From the NCBI GenBank assembly GCA_003170155.1, contig PMZQ01000081.1, positions 27,596 to 81,473 of the forward strand: a stretch of 53,878 nt of DNA. The letters are read 5' to 3'. Within the stretch, counting starts at the first letter, position 1, and every line of letters begins with the position of its first letter. The stretch is from Actinomycetota bacterium. Lineage in GTDB: Bacteria > Actinomycetota > Thermoleophilia > Gaiellales > Gaiellaceae. Below the pieces are notes generated by a model, which saw only the letters and a program-made list of their open reading frames with translations, made no database searches and had not been told where the DNA came from. The position numbers and the translations under genes were made by a program. Positions 1-9,874 of this stretch are shown one piece after another.

Positions 1-1989
<1,989 letters not shown>

Positions 1990-2012
1990 ACCGCAACGCC
2001 CGAGAAAGGACG

Positions 2013-2522
2013 CTAGTCGGTGTCGGGCAGATGCTCGGCCTTGCCCTGCTCGGGCGGGGCGCCGACGATCAGCACGGTGGTTTCCTCGTCGCTCTCGTTG
2101 CGGAGCTGGAGAGCGGTCTCGGTCTCGACGACGGCGACCGAGCCGTGCGGGAGCTCGACGCGCTCGGGCGGGTCGCCGAGGAGTATCGTCGCGGTGCCTT
2201 CGAGGACGACGAACATCTCCTCCTGGACGTGCTCGATGTGGCGGGCGCAGCGTACGCCCGGCGGTAGGCGCCAGATGTTGGCGCGCATGTTCTGGAGGGC
2301 GTCCGAGAGGGGAGCGATACCGCGGCTCGGATCGCCGCGCTGGGGCGAGTGGAACTCGAGCTCGTCGAGGTGAAAGATCGTGTGGCCCACGTCGACAGTC
2401 TCCCTGAACCGTGAGGGGAGCGCAAGCTGCTCGGGCGGATACCAGAATCGCGTGCCCGCGACAGGAGCGAAAGGGTCAAACGATGCGGCCTGCTCTTCCC
2501 GCGTGCCGCGCGCAGTACTCAC
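2013..2522 (-). CDS. Cupin-domain protein
   Basis: A 169-residue protein with one conserved beta-barrel cupin. The C-terminal half carries a cupin motif 1-like segment (HIEHVQEEMFVVLEG), with His/Glu residues able to bind a metal, and a motif 2-like PHGSVAVVE segment without the usual His. The N-terminal about 70 residues are not a recognised domain. The substrate cannot be read from sequence; relatives range from dioxygenases and isomerases to small-molecule sensors. It converges on clpB with a 23-nt gap and starts with GTG at 2522, without a clear Shine-Dalgarno. It does not obviously belong to an operon. Confidence 0.8.
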   Translation of the reverse strand: MSTARGTREEQAASFDPFAPVAGTRFWYPPEQLALPSRFRETVDVGHTIFHLDELEFHSPQRGDPSRGIAPLSDALQNMRANIWRLPPGVRCARHIEHVQEEMFVVLEGTATILLGDPPERVELPHGSVAVVETETALQLRNESDEETTVLIVGAPPEQGKAEHLPDTD

Positions 2523-2606
2523 AAACGGGACACCGGCGTCCCCGCTTTGCGGTTATCTGCAAGAGCCGTCGTAAAAACCCACCTCACTGGGGTCGATCAC
2601 CCGGGC

Positions 2607-3137
2607 ATGGCTATGGCACCCGAACTGGATCCCTCCCGCGAACAGGAGCCGGTGGCATCGCCCCGGCTCGGCTCGGTGGCGCGCCGCGGTGATGCGCAGG
2701 CGCACGGTGGGGGCTGGGAAGGCAACGAGCGAGAAGACACGGAAAAGCCGCGCTGGCTCGGCTCGCTTGTGCGCCGCGAGGGCTCGCAGACCAGCGGCGC
2801 CGGCTGGGTCGAGCCCGAGGAGGCCGAACGACCGCGCTGGGTGGGCTCGGTCGCACGGCGCGGTGATCAGACGCAGCCACCCGAAAAAGCAGAGCCGAGC
2901 GACGACTTCGTTCACTCTCTCTCCCTAGTCGAACTGGAGTCTGAAAACGAAGCCACCGGTAGCGAGCCGGCAGAGCAGGAATCCTCGGCAGATTGGCGGG
3001 GTTCTGGTGGTCGCGCCCGTCTCAACGAGGTTCGTGAAGTCCTCCCGGAGCCGTTCGAGCCCGACGACGAGTTCGGCGAGCGCCGGACCCGGTATGTCGT
3101 GGGCGAGCTCGGGATGAGCTTGCGCGTAGTCGCCTGA
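2607..3137 (+). CDS. Hypothetical acidic protein with three ~29-residue repeats
   Basis: Not recognised as a known family. The start chosen is ATG 2607; ATG 2613 and an in-frame start at 2547 are possible. The protein contains three imperfect copies of a unit beginning PR(W/L)xGSxxRR, at about bases 2661, 2748 and 2838, spaced 84-87 nt. The units are separated by acidic, glycine-rich linkers with a conserved Trp (GGGWE, GAGWV). The rest is Glu/Ser-rich and has no membrane segment. Codon third positions favour G/C as in the neighbouring genes, supporting translation. An apparently coding stretch in another frame continues beyond the stop (see 3113-3310), so the C-terminus may be misread because of a frameshift. 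Confidence 0.5.
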   Translation: MAMAPELDPSREQEPVASPRLGSVARRGDAQAHGGGWEGNEREDTEKPRWLGSLVRREGSQTSGAGWVEPEEAERPRWVGSVARRGDQTQPPEKAEPSDDFVHSLSLVELESENEATGSEPAEQESSADWRGSGGRARLNEVREVLPEPFEPDDEFGERRTRYVVGELGMSLRVVA

Positions 3138-3310
3138 GCGCCGTAGCGACACCGGGGCCGGATGGACTCACCGAGTCGGAGTCGGCACATCTCGCGCGTC
3201 TTTTCCCGCTACCGTTTCGCGGCCCGACGGGGTACGTGGATCTTGGTGGCGGGCGGAAGAACGTGGTGCTGCCAATAGACGAAAGTTCCAAGTTCGTTCG
3301 CGACGGGTAG
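3113..3310 (+). pseudogene. Open coding-like stretch without a start; possible frameshifted tail of the repeat protein
   Basis: In the +2 frame relative to the upstream gene, about 66 codons are open and end at TAG 3308-3310. The translation looks protein-like (for example FRGPTGYVDLGGGRKNVVLP, then IDESSKFVRDG) and uses GC-rich third positions. No ATG, GTG or TTG opens it except an internal GTG near the end. The simplest readings are a frameshift near 3105-3137 joining it to the repeat protein, or a decayed remnant. A chance open frame cannot be excluded. Confidence 0.3.
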
Positions 3311-3319
3311 TTTTTCGGC

Positions 3320-3862
3320 ATGATCCTCGTTGTCGGCGCCATTGGTCAGGAGCTCGCGGGAGCCCGCGACCGAGCGCGGTTACTCGTCTGCGGGGTCGGA
3401 CCTGTCGAGGCGGCGATCGCCACCGCCAAGGAGATTGTCAGAGAGCGTCCGCGGGCGATCCTGAACGTGGGGCTGGCGGGAGTGAGGCGCGGCTCGGGGG
3501 TCGGTTTGCTCGATATCGTCGTCGGCTCCGAGGCTGTCTACTGCGATCTTTTCCCCCGCTTCTCACCGAATCGGCTCGTTCCCGACGCTGGGCTGCTTGC
3601 AGCGGCGCGCGAGGCGCTTCCTGAAGCGCGCTTCCTACCGGTCGGGACAACCGCCAGCGTCGGTGGCTCGAGCAACGTCGAGGTCGAAGCGATGGAGGGC
3701 TTCTCGGTCATGCGCGCTGCGCAACTGGCCGCGATCCCGGCGCTCGAGCTGCGTGTGATCTCGAACGAGGTCGAGGAGCCGAGCCGTTCAAGCTGGCGCA
3801 TCGACGACGGCCTTTTCGTGCTCGTGGGCGCGACGCGGCGGTTGCTCGAACGTCTCCTCTAG
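3320..3862 (+). CDS. mqnB: Futalosine hydrolase-type nucleosidase (menaquinone biosynthesis)
   Basis: A 180-residue protein of the purine-nucleoside phosphorylase/MTAN fold. The N-terminal strand MILVVGAIGQEL and the LNVGLAGV segment match the nucleoside-binding core, and ISNEVEEPSRSSWRIDDG lies where the family has its catalytic Asp/substrate loop. MqnB cleaves futalosine to dehypoxanthine futalosine in the alternative (futalosine) route to menaquinone. The assignment leans on context, since mqnD lies about 1.2 kb downstream on the same strand. At 180 residues it is shorter than typical MTA/SAH nucleosidases (about 230) but near the short MqnB proteins. The alternative is a generic 5'-methylthioadenosine/SAH nucleosidase. 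Confidence 0.72.
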   Translation: MILVVGAIGQELAGARDRARLLVCGVGPVEAAIATAKEIVRERPRAILNVGLAGVRRGSGVGLLDIVVGSEAVYCDLFPRFSPNRLVPDAGLLAAAREALPEARFLPVGTTASVGGSSNVEVEAMEGFSVMRAAQLAAIPALELRVISNEVEEPSRSSWRIDDGLFVLVGATRRLLERLL

Positions 3863-4056
3863 GAACTCGGCGTAGATAGAAGAACCGGTCGCCTTGGCGC
3901 GATCGGGACGGGAGCTCAGCCGAGGCGCAGTCCTTTTTTTCCAGCCGAGATTCGAAGCCGGAAGCACTCGTAGCCGTAGGCCAGGCTCCGCATGACTTCT
4001 CGGGGTTCGGGCGGGACATACCTCTCCTCCCCGGGGTGCTTCGTTTCGCTGGGCGC

Positions 4057-4194
4057 TCAAATAAACCCATCCACGGCGCGTAGCACGGTATCGAGAAAGA
4101 CGCTCGAGAATGTGCCGGTTTTGTGCCGAATCAGAACCGCGTCGCCGAGGTAGCGCAAAGCCGGGCTCGCGTAGCTCTCGGAGCTGATCGAGAT
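4057..4194 (-). pseudogene. Startless 45-codon coding-like fragment in the 3863-4205 gap
   Basis: The 343-nt gap between mqnB and the acetyltransferase holds no intact gene. On the minus strand one frame is open from just after TAG 4195-4197 to TGA 4057-4059. It reads like protein (SESYASPALRYLGDAVLIRH, then KTGTFSSVFLDTVLRAVDGFI) but has no usable start codon near its beginning. It lies directly downstream of the acetyltransferase stop on the same strand. It is probably the 3' remnant of a lost gene, family unknown; a chance open frame is possible. The rest of the gap shows nothing clear. Confidence 0.3.
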
Positions 4195-4205
4195 CTAGGG
4201 CTTGC

Positions 4206-4685
4206 TCACTGGAGCGGCTTCTCCATACAGATGCTGCGCCGCTGTCCCGTATATGGCCCGAAGTTGTGAATGACGGTGAAGCCGCCCGTCTCGTAGAGGT
4301 GAACGGCCTCCGGTTGCTCGGGGCCGGTCTCGAGGCGCAGGGTCCGGTATCCGAGCTCGCGCGCCTTCTCCTCGAGGGCGGTCATCAGGGCGCGGGCAAC
4401 TCCGGCGCGCCGGGCCCCGGGAGCGACGTACATGCGCCTCAGCTCGGCGGTCTGCTTGCCCTCGCAGCGGCAGATCCCCGCGCAGCCGATCGGGCTCCCG
4501 TCCAGCCGGGCAACGATGAAGTGTCCGTCGGGATCCTCGAACAGCTCCGGTTCGGGTTCGGAGCCGGCGCCCTCCCAGCCGCCGTAGCGCACGCGCAACT
4601 CCTCGGCCTGCGCGTCGGTCAGCGGCCGCGACGCCGGGCCGCCGTAGGGCTCACGAACGATCTCGATCTCGGCCACCAGGGCCAT
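4206..4685 (-). CDS. GNAT-family N-acetyltransferase
   Basis: A 159-residue single-domain GNAT protein that would transfer an acetyl group from acetyl-CoA to an amine. The acetyl-CoA pyrophosphate loop (motif A) is seen as LRRMYVAPGARRAGVARALM, with the R-x-x-G-x-A signature. It is followed by the motif B region (LRLETGPEQPEAVHLYETGGF) with the usual late Tyr. The acceptor is unknown, so no symbol is given. It starts with ATG at 4685, and a promoter or Shine-Dalgarno is not evident. The gene stands alone between a decayed stretch and a small secreted protein. Confidence 0.85.
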   Translation of the reverse strand: MALVAEIEIVREPYGGPASRPLTDAQAEELRVRYGGWEGAGSEPEPELFEDPDGHFIVARLDGSPIGCAGICRCEGKQTAELRRMYVAPGARRAGVARALMTALEEKARELGYRTLRLETGPEQPEAVHLYETGGFTVIHNFGPYTGQRRSICMEKPLQ

Positions 4686-4751
4686 TCAAGCACGTGCTGC
4701 GCAGAGCGCCTCCGGGGTAGAGGCGCTCATACGTGTACTCGTAGGCCTTGA

Positions 4752-4961
4752 CTAGTGCCCGGAACTCCAGCCGAATCCCGTGCGGGTATCCGCGAGTCGT
4801 TGCGCACAGGAGCCGGCGAAGGCGTGACCCTTGGCATCGGGGTTGGCGACACAGGCGTAGCTGACGAAGGCCTTGCGCACCGCCTTACTGTCGTCGGGGG
4901 AGAAGGCGACCAGCGACGCGAAGGCCGTGAAAGCTAGAAAGAAGAGAACCAACAATCTCAC
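4752..4961 (-). CDS. Small secreted or membrane-anchored hypothetical protein
   Basis: A 69-residue protein of no recognised family. The N-terminus is a basic residue followed by a strongly hydrophobic stretch (MRLLVLFFLAFTAFASLVAF), a signal peptide or single anchor. The remainder carries two cysteines (SYACVAN and AGSCAQR) that could form a disulphide after export. The GTG start at 4961 is decided by a GGAGG about 9 nt upstream (near 4971-4975), the best ribosome site in this stretch. Its 3' end lies 66 nt from the acetyltransferase start. Confidence 0.6.
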   Translation of the reverse strand: MRLLVLFFLAFTAFASLVAFSPDDSKAVRKAFVSYACVANPDAKGHAFAGSCAQRLADTRTGFGWSSGH

Positions 4962-5068
4962 CCCTGGGCCTCCGATCGAAATATGGAGTTCTATATCGAG
5001 AGCGAATCATCTCCGTTGTGTGGAACCGGTAAACCCGGAGGATCCGCCGGGCAGCTACCGTCGAGTCG

Positions 5069-5863
5069 ATGAGCAAGCTCCGCTTCGGCTTCTCGCCCTG
5101 CCCGAACGACACCTTCGCCTTCCACGCGCTGGTGCATGGTCTGGTCGAGGTGCCCTTTGAGCTGGAGCCGGTCTTGCTCGATATCGAGGAGTTGAACCGG
5201 CGAGCGCGAGATGGAGAGCTCGAGCTGACCAAACTCAGCTTCGGTGCCTTCGCCGGGGTCGGCGATCGCTACTGGCTGCTTCGGAGCGGTGCCGCGCTCG
5301 GTTTCGGTTGCGGGCCGCTTGTGGTTGCGCGTGAGGCGACCAGCCTGGCGCAGGCGGCGGCCGGGCCGATCGCCGTGCCGGGCCTGCAGACGACTGCCTT
5401 TCTGCTCCTGCGCCGCTACGCGCCCGCGCTCGGCGAGGTTGTCGAACTCCGCTACGACCGCATCCTGCGGGCGATCGAGAAGGGCGATACCGCGGCCGGC
5501 TTGATCATCCACGAGAGCCGTTTCACCTACACCGAGCACGGCCTTGTCCGCGTCTGCGATCTGGGCGAACTGTGGGAAAAGGAGACGGGGCTGCCGGTTC
5601 CGCTGGCCGGGATTTGCGCCCGTTCCGATCTCGACTCCGAGACGCGTGCCGCCGCCGAGCAGGCGATTCGCGCCTCGGTCGAGTACGCCTTCACCCATCC
5701 TGCAGCGAGCGTTGACTACGTCCGCAGTAACGCGCAGGAGCTTTCCGCCGAGGTGTGCCGCGCTCATATCGAGCTGTACGTGAACGAGTCGAGCATCGAT
5801 CTCGGAGAGACCGGGATACGGGCGATCGAATCTCTCCTTCACGCGGCGCCCGCGAGCGACTAG
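5069..5863 (+). CDS. mqnD: 1,4-dihydroxy-6-naphthoate synthase
   Basis: A 264-residue periplasmic-binding-protein-fold enzyme of the futalosine menaquinone pathway that converts cyclic dehypoxanthine futalosine to 1,4-dihydroxy-6-naphthoate. The N-terminus LRFGFSPCPNDTFAFHALVH is diagnostic of MqnD, as is the TKLSFGAFAGVGDRYWLLRSG segment. A downstream GLIIHESRFTY motif contains the conserved His. Length matches the family. With mqnB upstream it shows menaquinone is made by the futalosine rather than the classical Men pathway; mqnA, mqnC and mqnE are not in this window. The next small gene starts within 70 nt of its stop. Confidence 0.93.
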   Translation: MSKLRFGFSPCPNDTFAFHALVHGLVEVPFELEPVLLDIEELNRRARDGELELTKLSFGAFAGVGDRYWLLRSGAALGFGCGPLVVAREATSLAQAAAGPIAVPGLQTTAFLLLRRYAPALGEVVELRYDRILRAIEKGDTAAGLIIHESRFTYTEHGLVRVCDLGELWEKETGLPVPLAGICARSDLDSETRAAAEQAIRASVEYAFTHPAASVDYVRSNAQELSAEVCRAHIELYVNESSIDLGETGIRAIESLLHAAPASD

Positions 5864-5930
5864 CGTGAGAGGAGAAAGTATCCCCGGGGCAGATGTTGTG
5901 GCCAGAGCGGCAAGAAAGGAAGACACCGAG

Positions 5931-6119
5931 GTGAGCGAGGAGCGAAGCGGCGAGCGCGGTTTCTTCAGAAACGCGAGCTCTTTCCTGCTCGGAGGCATCG
6001 TCGGCGCTTCGGCCGCGCTGGCTGCCCGGCGTCGCCGCCGCCACCGCCAGACACCGGACGGGCTCTCCGCCTTCGAGGATGCGCCCTGCCACCGCGAGGC
6101 CGTCGAGCGTAGGCGTTAG
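5931..6119 (+). CDS. Small single-pass membrane protein, hypothetical
   Basis: About 62 residues, taking the GTG at 5931, which has a GAAAGGAAG purine run 7-16 nt upstream; an in-frame GTG at 5865 would add 22 polar residues. It has a charged N-terminus, one glycine/alanine-rich hydrophobic helix (SSFLLGGIVGASAALAA), then a poly-Arg stop-transfer (RRRRRHR) and a short polar tail. No family is recognised. It follows mqnD closely in the same direction and may be co-transcribed with it. Confidence 0.5.
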   Translation: MSEERSGERGFFRNASSFLLGGIVGASAALAARRRRRHRQTPDGLSAFEDAPCHREAVERRR

Positions 6120-6156
6120 TCATCTCCGCCCGCGACCGCTAGCCTTCTTTCCCGAG

Positions 6157-6441
6157 ATGCCGATCTACGAGTTCCGCTGCCCACAGGGCCACATCTTCGA
6201 GGTCTTTCAGCGCATGAACGATCCGCAGCCCGAACACTGTGAGGTGTGCGGGCAAGCCCCGCTCGAGCGCGTGCTTCATCCGGCCGCCATTCACTACAAG
6301 GGATCCGGCTTCTATGCGACCGACTACGGTCGCGGCTCGCGCCGCCAGGCGAAGGAAGCGTCCGGTTCCGATTCCGGAGGCGACAGCGGTAAGAGCGAGA
6401 GTAAGCCCAGCTCGGACAAGAGCTCGAGCAGCGATTCCTAG
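6157..6441 (+). CDS. FmdB-type zinc-ribbon regulatory protein
   Basis: A 94-residue protein. The N-terminal MPIYEFRCPQGHIFEVFQRM and CEVCGQAPLERV form the small zinc ribbon of the FmdB family; the first knuckle is C-x2-G-H rather than CxxC, a form known in the family. It is followed by HYKGSGFYATDYGR and a low-complexity Ser/Lys/Asp tail. Family members are putative transcriptional regulators, but the function is largely uncharacterised. The start is ATG 6157, where homology begins. Its TAG overlaps the opposing gene's stop in a shared CTAG (6438-6441). Confidence 0.85.
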   Translation: MPIYEFRCPQGHIFEVFQRMNDPQPEHCEVCGQAPLERVLHPAAIHYKGSGFYATDYGRGSRRQAKEASGSDSGGDSGKSESKPSSDKSSSSDS

Positions 6442-6707
6442 CGCCTGCGCTCGTGCCGGCCCTCGAGGGCCTGCAGGATCAGCAGCAGAACGATCGCGCC
6501 GACGACGGCGACCAGAAACGGGCGCAACGAGAAGCTCCAGCTGACCCTGGTCCCGAACAGGAGATTGCCCGCGACGCCGCCGATGAACGCGCCCGCGATG
6601 CCGACTGCGATCGTGACGATGCAGCCCCGGGGGTGCTTCCCGGGCGTGGCCCATCTGGCGACCGCACCGGCCAGGAATCCGAAGGCGATCCAGGCGAGGA
6701 TGCTCAC
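6438..6707 (-). CDS. GlsB/YeaQ/YmgE-family small membrane protein
   Basis: An 89-residue protein with three hydrophobic helices, a typical transglycosylase-associated (GlsB/YeaQ/YmgE) protein: MSILAWIAFGFLAGAVARW, then CIVTIAVGIAGAFIGGVAG and FLVAVVGAIVLLLILQAL. The GKHPRGCIVTIAVGIAGA segment is characteristic. Family members are linked to envelope stress; the biochemical function is unproven. Its ATG overlaps the stop of the upstream LCP gene by 4 nt (6704-6707), so the two are probably translated from one message. Its stop shares a CTAG with the convergent FmdB gene. Confidence 0.88.
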   Translation of the reverse strand: MSILAWIAFGFLAGAVARWATPGKHPRGCIVTIAVGIAGAFIGGVAGNLLFGTRVSWSFSLRPFLVAVVGAIVLLLILQALEGRHERRR

Positions 6708-7891
6708 GGCAGCATCGCTCCTGTGCTGCAGCCGGGCGCATAGAGCGAGGCGCCAACCGCGGGCGGCCGTGGCGCCTCGGTGCCCTGAACCATGCGGATG
6801 ACCGAGAAGTTCTCTTCGCCGGGAATCAACTCCGCCGCGCCGTCGACATATTGCGGATCGCCACCGAGCCGGCAGTGGAGGGTGCGCGAGGCACGGAGCT
6901 TGATCCAGCCGAGCTGCATCAGATCGCCGGCGCTCAAGTCGGTCGCCATCGGCTTGAGCAGGTCGTCGGCGAGCCAGGGGAGCTGGATCATCGTCGTGGC
7001 GCTCGTGATCTTGGAGAGCACGGCCTGAACGATCTGCTGCTGGCGGGCGCCGCGGGTGATGTCGGTCTCGCTCGGGTCGAGCTGGTTCTTGCGGATGCGC
7101 GAATAGACGAGCGCGCGCTCTCCGTTCATGTGCTGCATGCCCCTGGCGAAGCGGTAGCCCTTCCAGCTGGCGCAGCGCGAAGCGGAGTAGGGGCAGTCGA
7201 AGGGGTCGGTCAGGATCGGTTTCGGGACGTAGACGTCGACACCGCCGAGCGCGTCGATCAGCCGGCGGAACTCGCCGAAGTCGACGACGATCACATGATT
7301 GACGGGCAGCCCCGTGTAGGTCGAGACGGTCTGGATCGCCAGCGAGGGTCCACCGATCTGGAACGCTGCGTTGATTCGGTCGTCGCCGTGACCGGGGATG
7401 GGCACACGCAGGTCGCGCGGGATCGAGAGGTAGACGATCCGGTGCCGGGAGGGATCGGTGTGGACGATCATGATCGAGTCCGAATGGTCGTCGGCTGCAC
7501 GGGCGGCCGTGCTGGAGTGGTCGGTGCCGAGCACGAGGATGTTCGAAGCGGTCGTGAGCATCAGCCCGTGCAGCGGCGAGAGCGCCTGTGTGGCCTGGGG
7601 GCCGAGACGCTTGTTTGCCTTCTGCACGCCGTCTCGGAGCGCGAAGTAGCTGCCCAGCGCCCAGGTCAGGATGAGGAGGAAGACGACGACGAGCGCGATC
7701 AGGGTCCGCCGCTTCCAGCCACTGTGGCGAAGCCCAAAGCGCGGAAAGCGAAGGCGCCGCGAATGGGCTCCGGCGCTGTTGCCAGCAGCCGTTTTCCGAC
7801 CCCTGGAGGAGCTGTTTTTACGCTTCAGCGGTACGTTGCCTTTTGATCTGCCGCCGCGGTAGATACGGTAGGGCTCGTCGCGGTTGGCCAT
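6704..7891 (-). CDS. LytR-CpsA-Psr (LCP) family cell-wall glycopolymer ligase
   Basis: A 395-residue membrane-bound phosphotransferase expected to attach lipid-linked glycopolymers to peptidoglycan outside the membrane. A basic cytoplasmic N-terminus (about 60 residues) precedes one membrane helix (LIALVVVFLLILTWALGSYF), then the LCP domain: NILVLGTDH, SDSIMIVHTD, the arginine-rich SIPRDLRVPIPGHGDDRINA with its conserved Arg/Asp residues, VDFGEFRRLIDALGGVDV and the terminal MNGERALVYSRIRKNQ Arg cluster. The start chosen is ATG 7891 (MANRDEPYR); extending further would run into the divergent ROK gene. Only 25 nt separate the two start codons. Confidence 0.92.
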   Translation of the reverse strand: MANRDEPYRIYRGGRSKGNVPLKRKNSSSRGRKTAAGNSAGAHSRRLRFPRFGLRHSGWKRRTLIALVVVFLLILTWALGSYFALRDGVQKANKRLGPQATQALSPLHGLMLTTASNILVLGTDHSSTAARAADDHSDSIMIVHTDPSRHRIVYLSIPRDLRVPIPGHGDDRINAAFQIGGPSLAIQTVSTYTGLPVNHVIVVDFGEFRRLIDALGGVDVYVPKPILTDPFDCPYSASRCASWKGYRFARGMQHMNGERALVYSRIRKNQLDPSETDITRGARQQQIVQAVLSKITSATTMIQLPWLADDLLKPMATDLSAGDLMQLGWIKLRASRTLHCRLGGDPQYVDGAAELIPGEENFSVIRMVQGTEAPRPPAVGASLYAPGCSTGAMLP

Positions 7892-7916
7892 TAACCAGTT
7901 ATCGTACCCATCTGAA

Positions 7917-8840
7917 ATGAGCGCATCGAAGGTCATCGGCGTAGACGTGGGCGGGACAAAGATCCTGGCCGGTGTCGTCGATGCCGACGGCAACGTGTTC
8001 GAAAAAGTGCAGATTCCTAGTCCGACCGCCTCGTCCGAGGCGCTGCTCGCCGGGATCGATCAGGTCATAATGGATCTGCTCAGCGAGGAGATCGCAGCGA
8101 TCGGTATCGGCATTCCCGCGAGCATCGACCAGCGCTCGGGTGTCGTGCTCAGCTCGGTCAACCTGCCCCTACAGGGACTGCACTTTCGCCAGCGCATGAG
8201 TGAGCGCTTCGAGCTTCCGGTCGGTATCGACAACGATGCCAACGTGGCTGCGATCGGCGAGTGGAAAGCGGGCGTCGGGCGCGGAACGAGCGATCTCGTC
8301 ATGCTCACCCTCGGTACCGGCGTCGGCGGCGGGTTGATTCTCGGCGGCAAGCCATACCGGGGCTCGGTGGGAGCGGGTGCCGAGCTCGGACACATGGTCA
8401 TCCTCCACAACGGCCCTCCCTGTTACGGCGACTGCAGCGGCCATGGCCACCTAGAGGCATTCGCTTCTGGGCACGCGGCGGCGATTGCAGCGCGCGACCA
8501 GCTAGGGCCCGATGTCGACTCCCGCAAGCTGGTCGAGCTCGGTAAGTCGGGCGACGAACGGGCGCTGGCGCTGCTGCACCGGATCGGCGACCACCTCGGC
8601 TCTGCGCTCGGCAGCATGGTCAATATCTTCAACCCCGAGCTGATCGTCATTGGCGGCGGTTTCGCGGCGGCCGGCGAGTTCATCCTCGCTCCGGCGCGCG
8701 AACGCATGGTTGTGGAATCACTCGATGGTCTGGGCGATATGACCCGGGTCGTCGCGGCGGAGCTCGGGTCGAACGCCGGCATGATCGGCGCCGGTTTCGT
8801 CGCCTTCGAAGCGCTAGAATCCGCCGCCGCCACACCATAG
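7917..8840 (+). CDS. ROK-family sugar kinase, probable glucokinase
   Basis: A 307-residue kinase. The N-terminal IGVDVGGTKILAGVVD is the phosphate-binding loop, IDNDANVAAIGEW carries the catalytic Asp, and LTLGTGVGGGLILGG is the sugar/ATP hinge. The ROK zinc site appears in a variant form (CYGDCSGHGHLEAFASG) in place of CxCGxxGCxE. There is no N-terminal HTH, so it is a kinase rather than a ROK repressor. Glucokinase is the likeliest activity; it could phosphorylate the free glucose released by the GH65 phosphorylases encoded 36 kb away, but that link is inference. The start is ATG 7917, divergent from the LCP gene. Confidence 0.88.
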   Translation: MSASKVIGVDVGGTKILAGVVDADGNVFEKVQIPSPTASSEALLAGIDQVIMDLLSEEIAAIGIGIPASIDQRSGVVLSSVNLPLQGLHFRQRMSERFELPVGIDNDANVAAIGEWKAGVGRGTSDLVMLTLGTGVGGGLILGGKPYRGSVGAGAELGHMVILHNGPPCYGDCSGHGHLEAFASGHAAAIAARDQLGPDVDSRKLVELGKSGDERALALLHRIGDHLGSALGSMVNIFNPELIVIGGGFAAAGEFILAPARERMVVESLDGLGDMTRVVAAELGSNAGMIGAGFVAFEALESAAATP

Positions 8841-9061
8841 GAAGCGCTGACGCTGTTTGGGCTCTCGCTCCGTCGAGCTGTTTCTCGGGGCTCGAGCGTC
8901 TTTACCCACCTCCTCACTCGCTCACGGGCGGAAAGCGGTACCCGTATAGCCGTCACGGCTGGCAAACGGGAATGTCGCGGAATAGCGTCATTCGCTCAAT
9001 TCCGGCCCGGGTGCTATCTATCGTCGAGAGTCTCGCCCGTATCAATCCAGGAGAGTGAACG

Positions 9062-9868
9062 ATGCCGCTCGCTGTCTGTGCCACGCCGATCGGGAACCTC
9101 GAAGATGTAACGCTGCGAGTTCTGCGCGAGCTGGCCGAGGCCGATCTCGTTCTCTGCGAGGACACGCGCCGGACACGCACGCTGCTCGAGCGTCACGGGA
9201 TCAAGGCGCGCACGCTCAGCTACCACGAGCACAACGAAGCGGCGCGCGCGGCGGAGCTTCTGCCGCGCCTTAAGGCCGGCGAGCGGATCGCGCTCGTCTC
9301 CGACGCCGGCATGCCGGCGATAAATGATCCGGGAGCCCGTCTCATTCGGGTGGCGCTCGATGCCGGCGTTCCGGTCACGGTACTCCCGGGCCCGAGCGCG
9401 GTCGAGACGGCGCTCGTTGCCAGCGGGCTCGCCGGGGAGCGCTACCAGTTCCTGGGCTACCTGCCTCGTAGCAAGAAGGGCAGGGAGGCGCTCTGGCGGG
9501 AGCTCGCGCAATGGCCGCACCCGGTCGTTGCATTCGAGTCGCCCAAGCGGCTGCTCGCTACCCTGGCCAGTCTCGCCCGTTTCGACTCCGAGCGCGAGCT
9601 CGCCGTCTGCCGCGAGTTGAGCAAACACTTCGAGGAGGTCGTGCGCGGGCGCGCCGGCGACCTCGCCGAGAAGTTCGAGCAGGAGCCGAAGGGAGAGATC
9701 GCGCTGGTGATCGGTCCGGCCTCCAGGGAATCCGAGGAGGCCGATGAGATCGCGGCCGCCGCGGTGACCGAGCTGATCGAGGTGGGATTGTCGCGTCGTC
9801 GCGCCGTCGAGCTGGTTGCCAAGCTCTCCGGCGTGGCCCGGAATCGCCTCTACGGGCGCTCGCTGTAG
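9062..9868 (+). CDS. rsmI: 16S rRNA (cytidine1402-2'-O)-methyltransferase RsmI
   Basis: A 268-residue tetrapyrrole-methylase-fold SAM enzyme that 2'-O-methylates C1402 of 16S rRNA. Diagnostic segments are ATPIGNLEDVTLRVLREL, the catalytic/binding EDTRRTRTLLERHGI, LVSDAGMPAINDPGARLI, VTVLPGPSAVETALVASGL and CRELSKHFEEVVRG. The C-terminal helical extension RNRLYGRSL is complete. An AGGAGAG purine box at about 9050 lies 5-11 nt before ATG 9062. The 8841-9061 gap before it has no gene; it contains only short inverted repeats. Confidence 0.96.
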   Translation: MPLAVCATPIGNLEDVTLRVLRELAEADLVLCEDTRRTRTLLERHGIKARTLSYHEHNEAARAAELLPRLKAGERIALVSDAGMPAINDPGARLIRVALDAGVPVTVLPGPSAVETALVASGLAGERYQFLGYLPRSKKGREALWRELAQWPHPVVAFESPKRLLATLASLARFDSERELAVCRELSKHFEEVVRGRAGDLAEKFEQEPKGEIALVIGPASRESEEADEIAAAAVTELIEVGLSRRRAVELVAKLSGVARNRLYGRSL

Positions 9869-9874
9869 CCTGTA

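Noticed and set aside
8841-9061. Possible riboswitch between the ROK kinase and rsmI
   Set aside because: Only short inverted repeats are visible, with no known riboswitch core; a covariance search would be needed.
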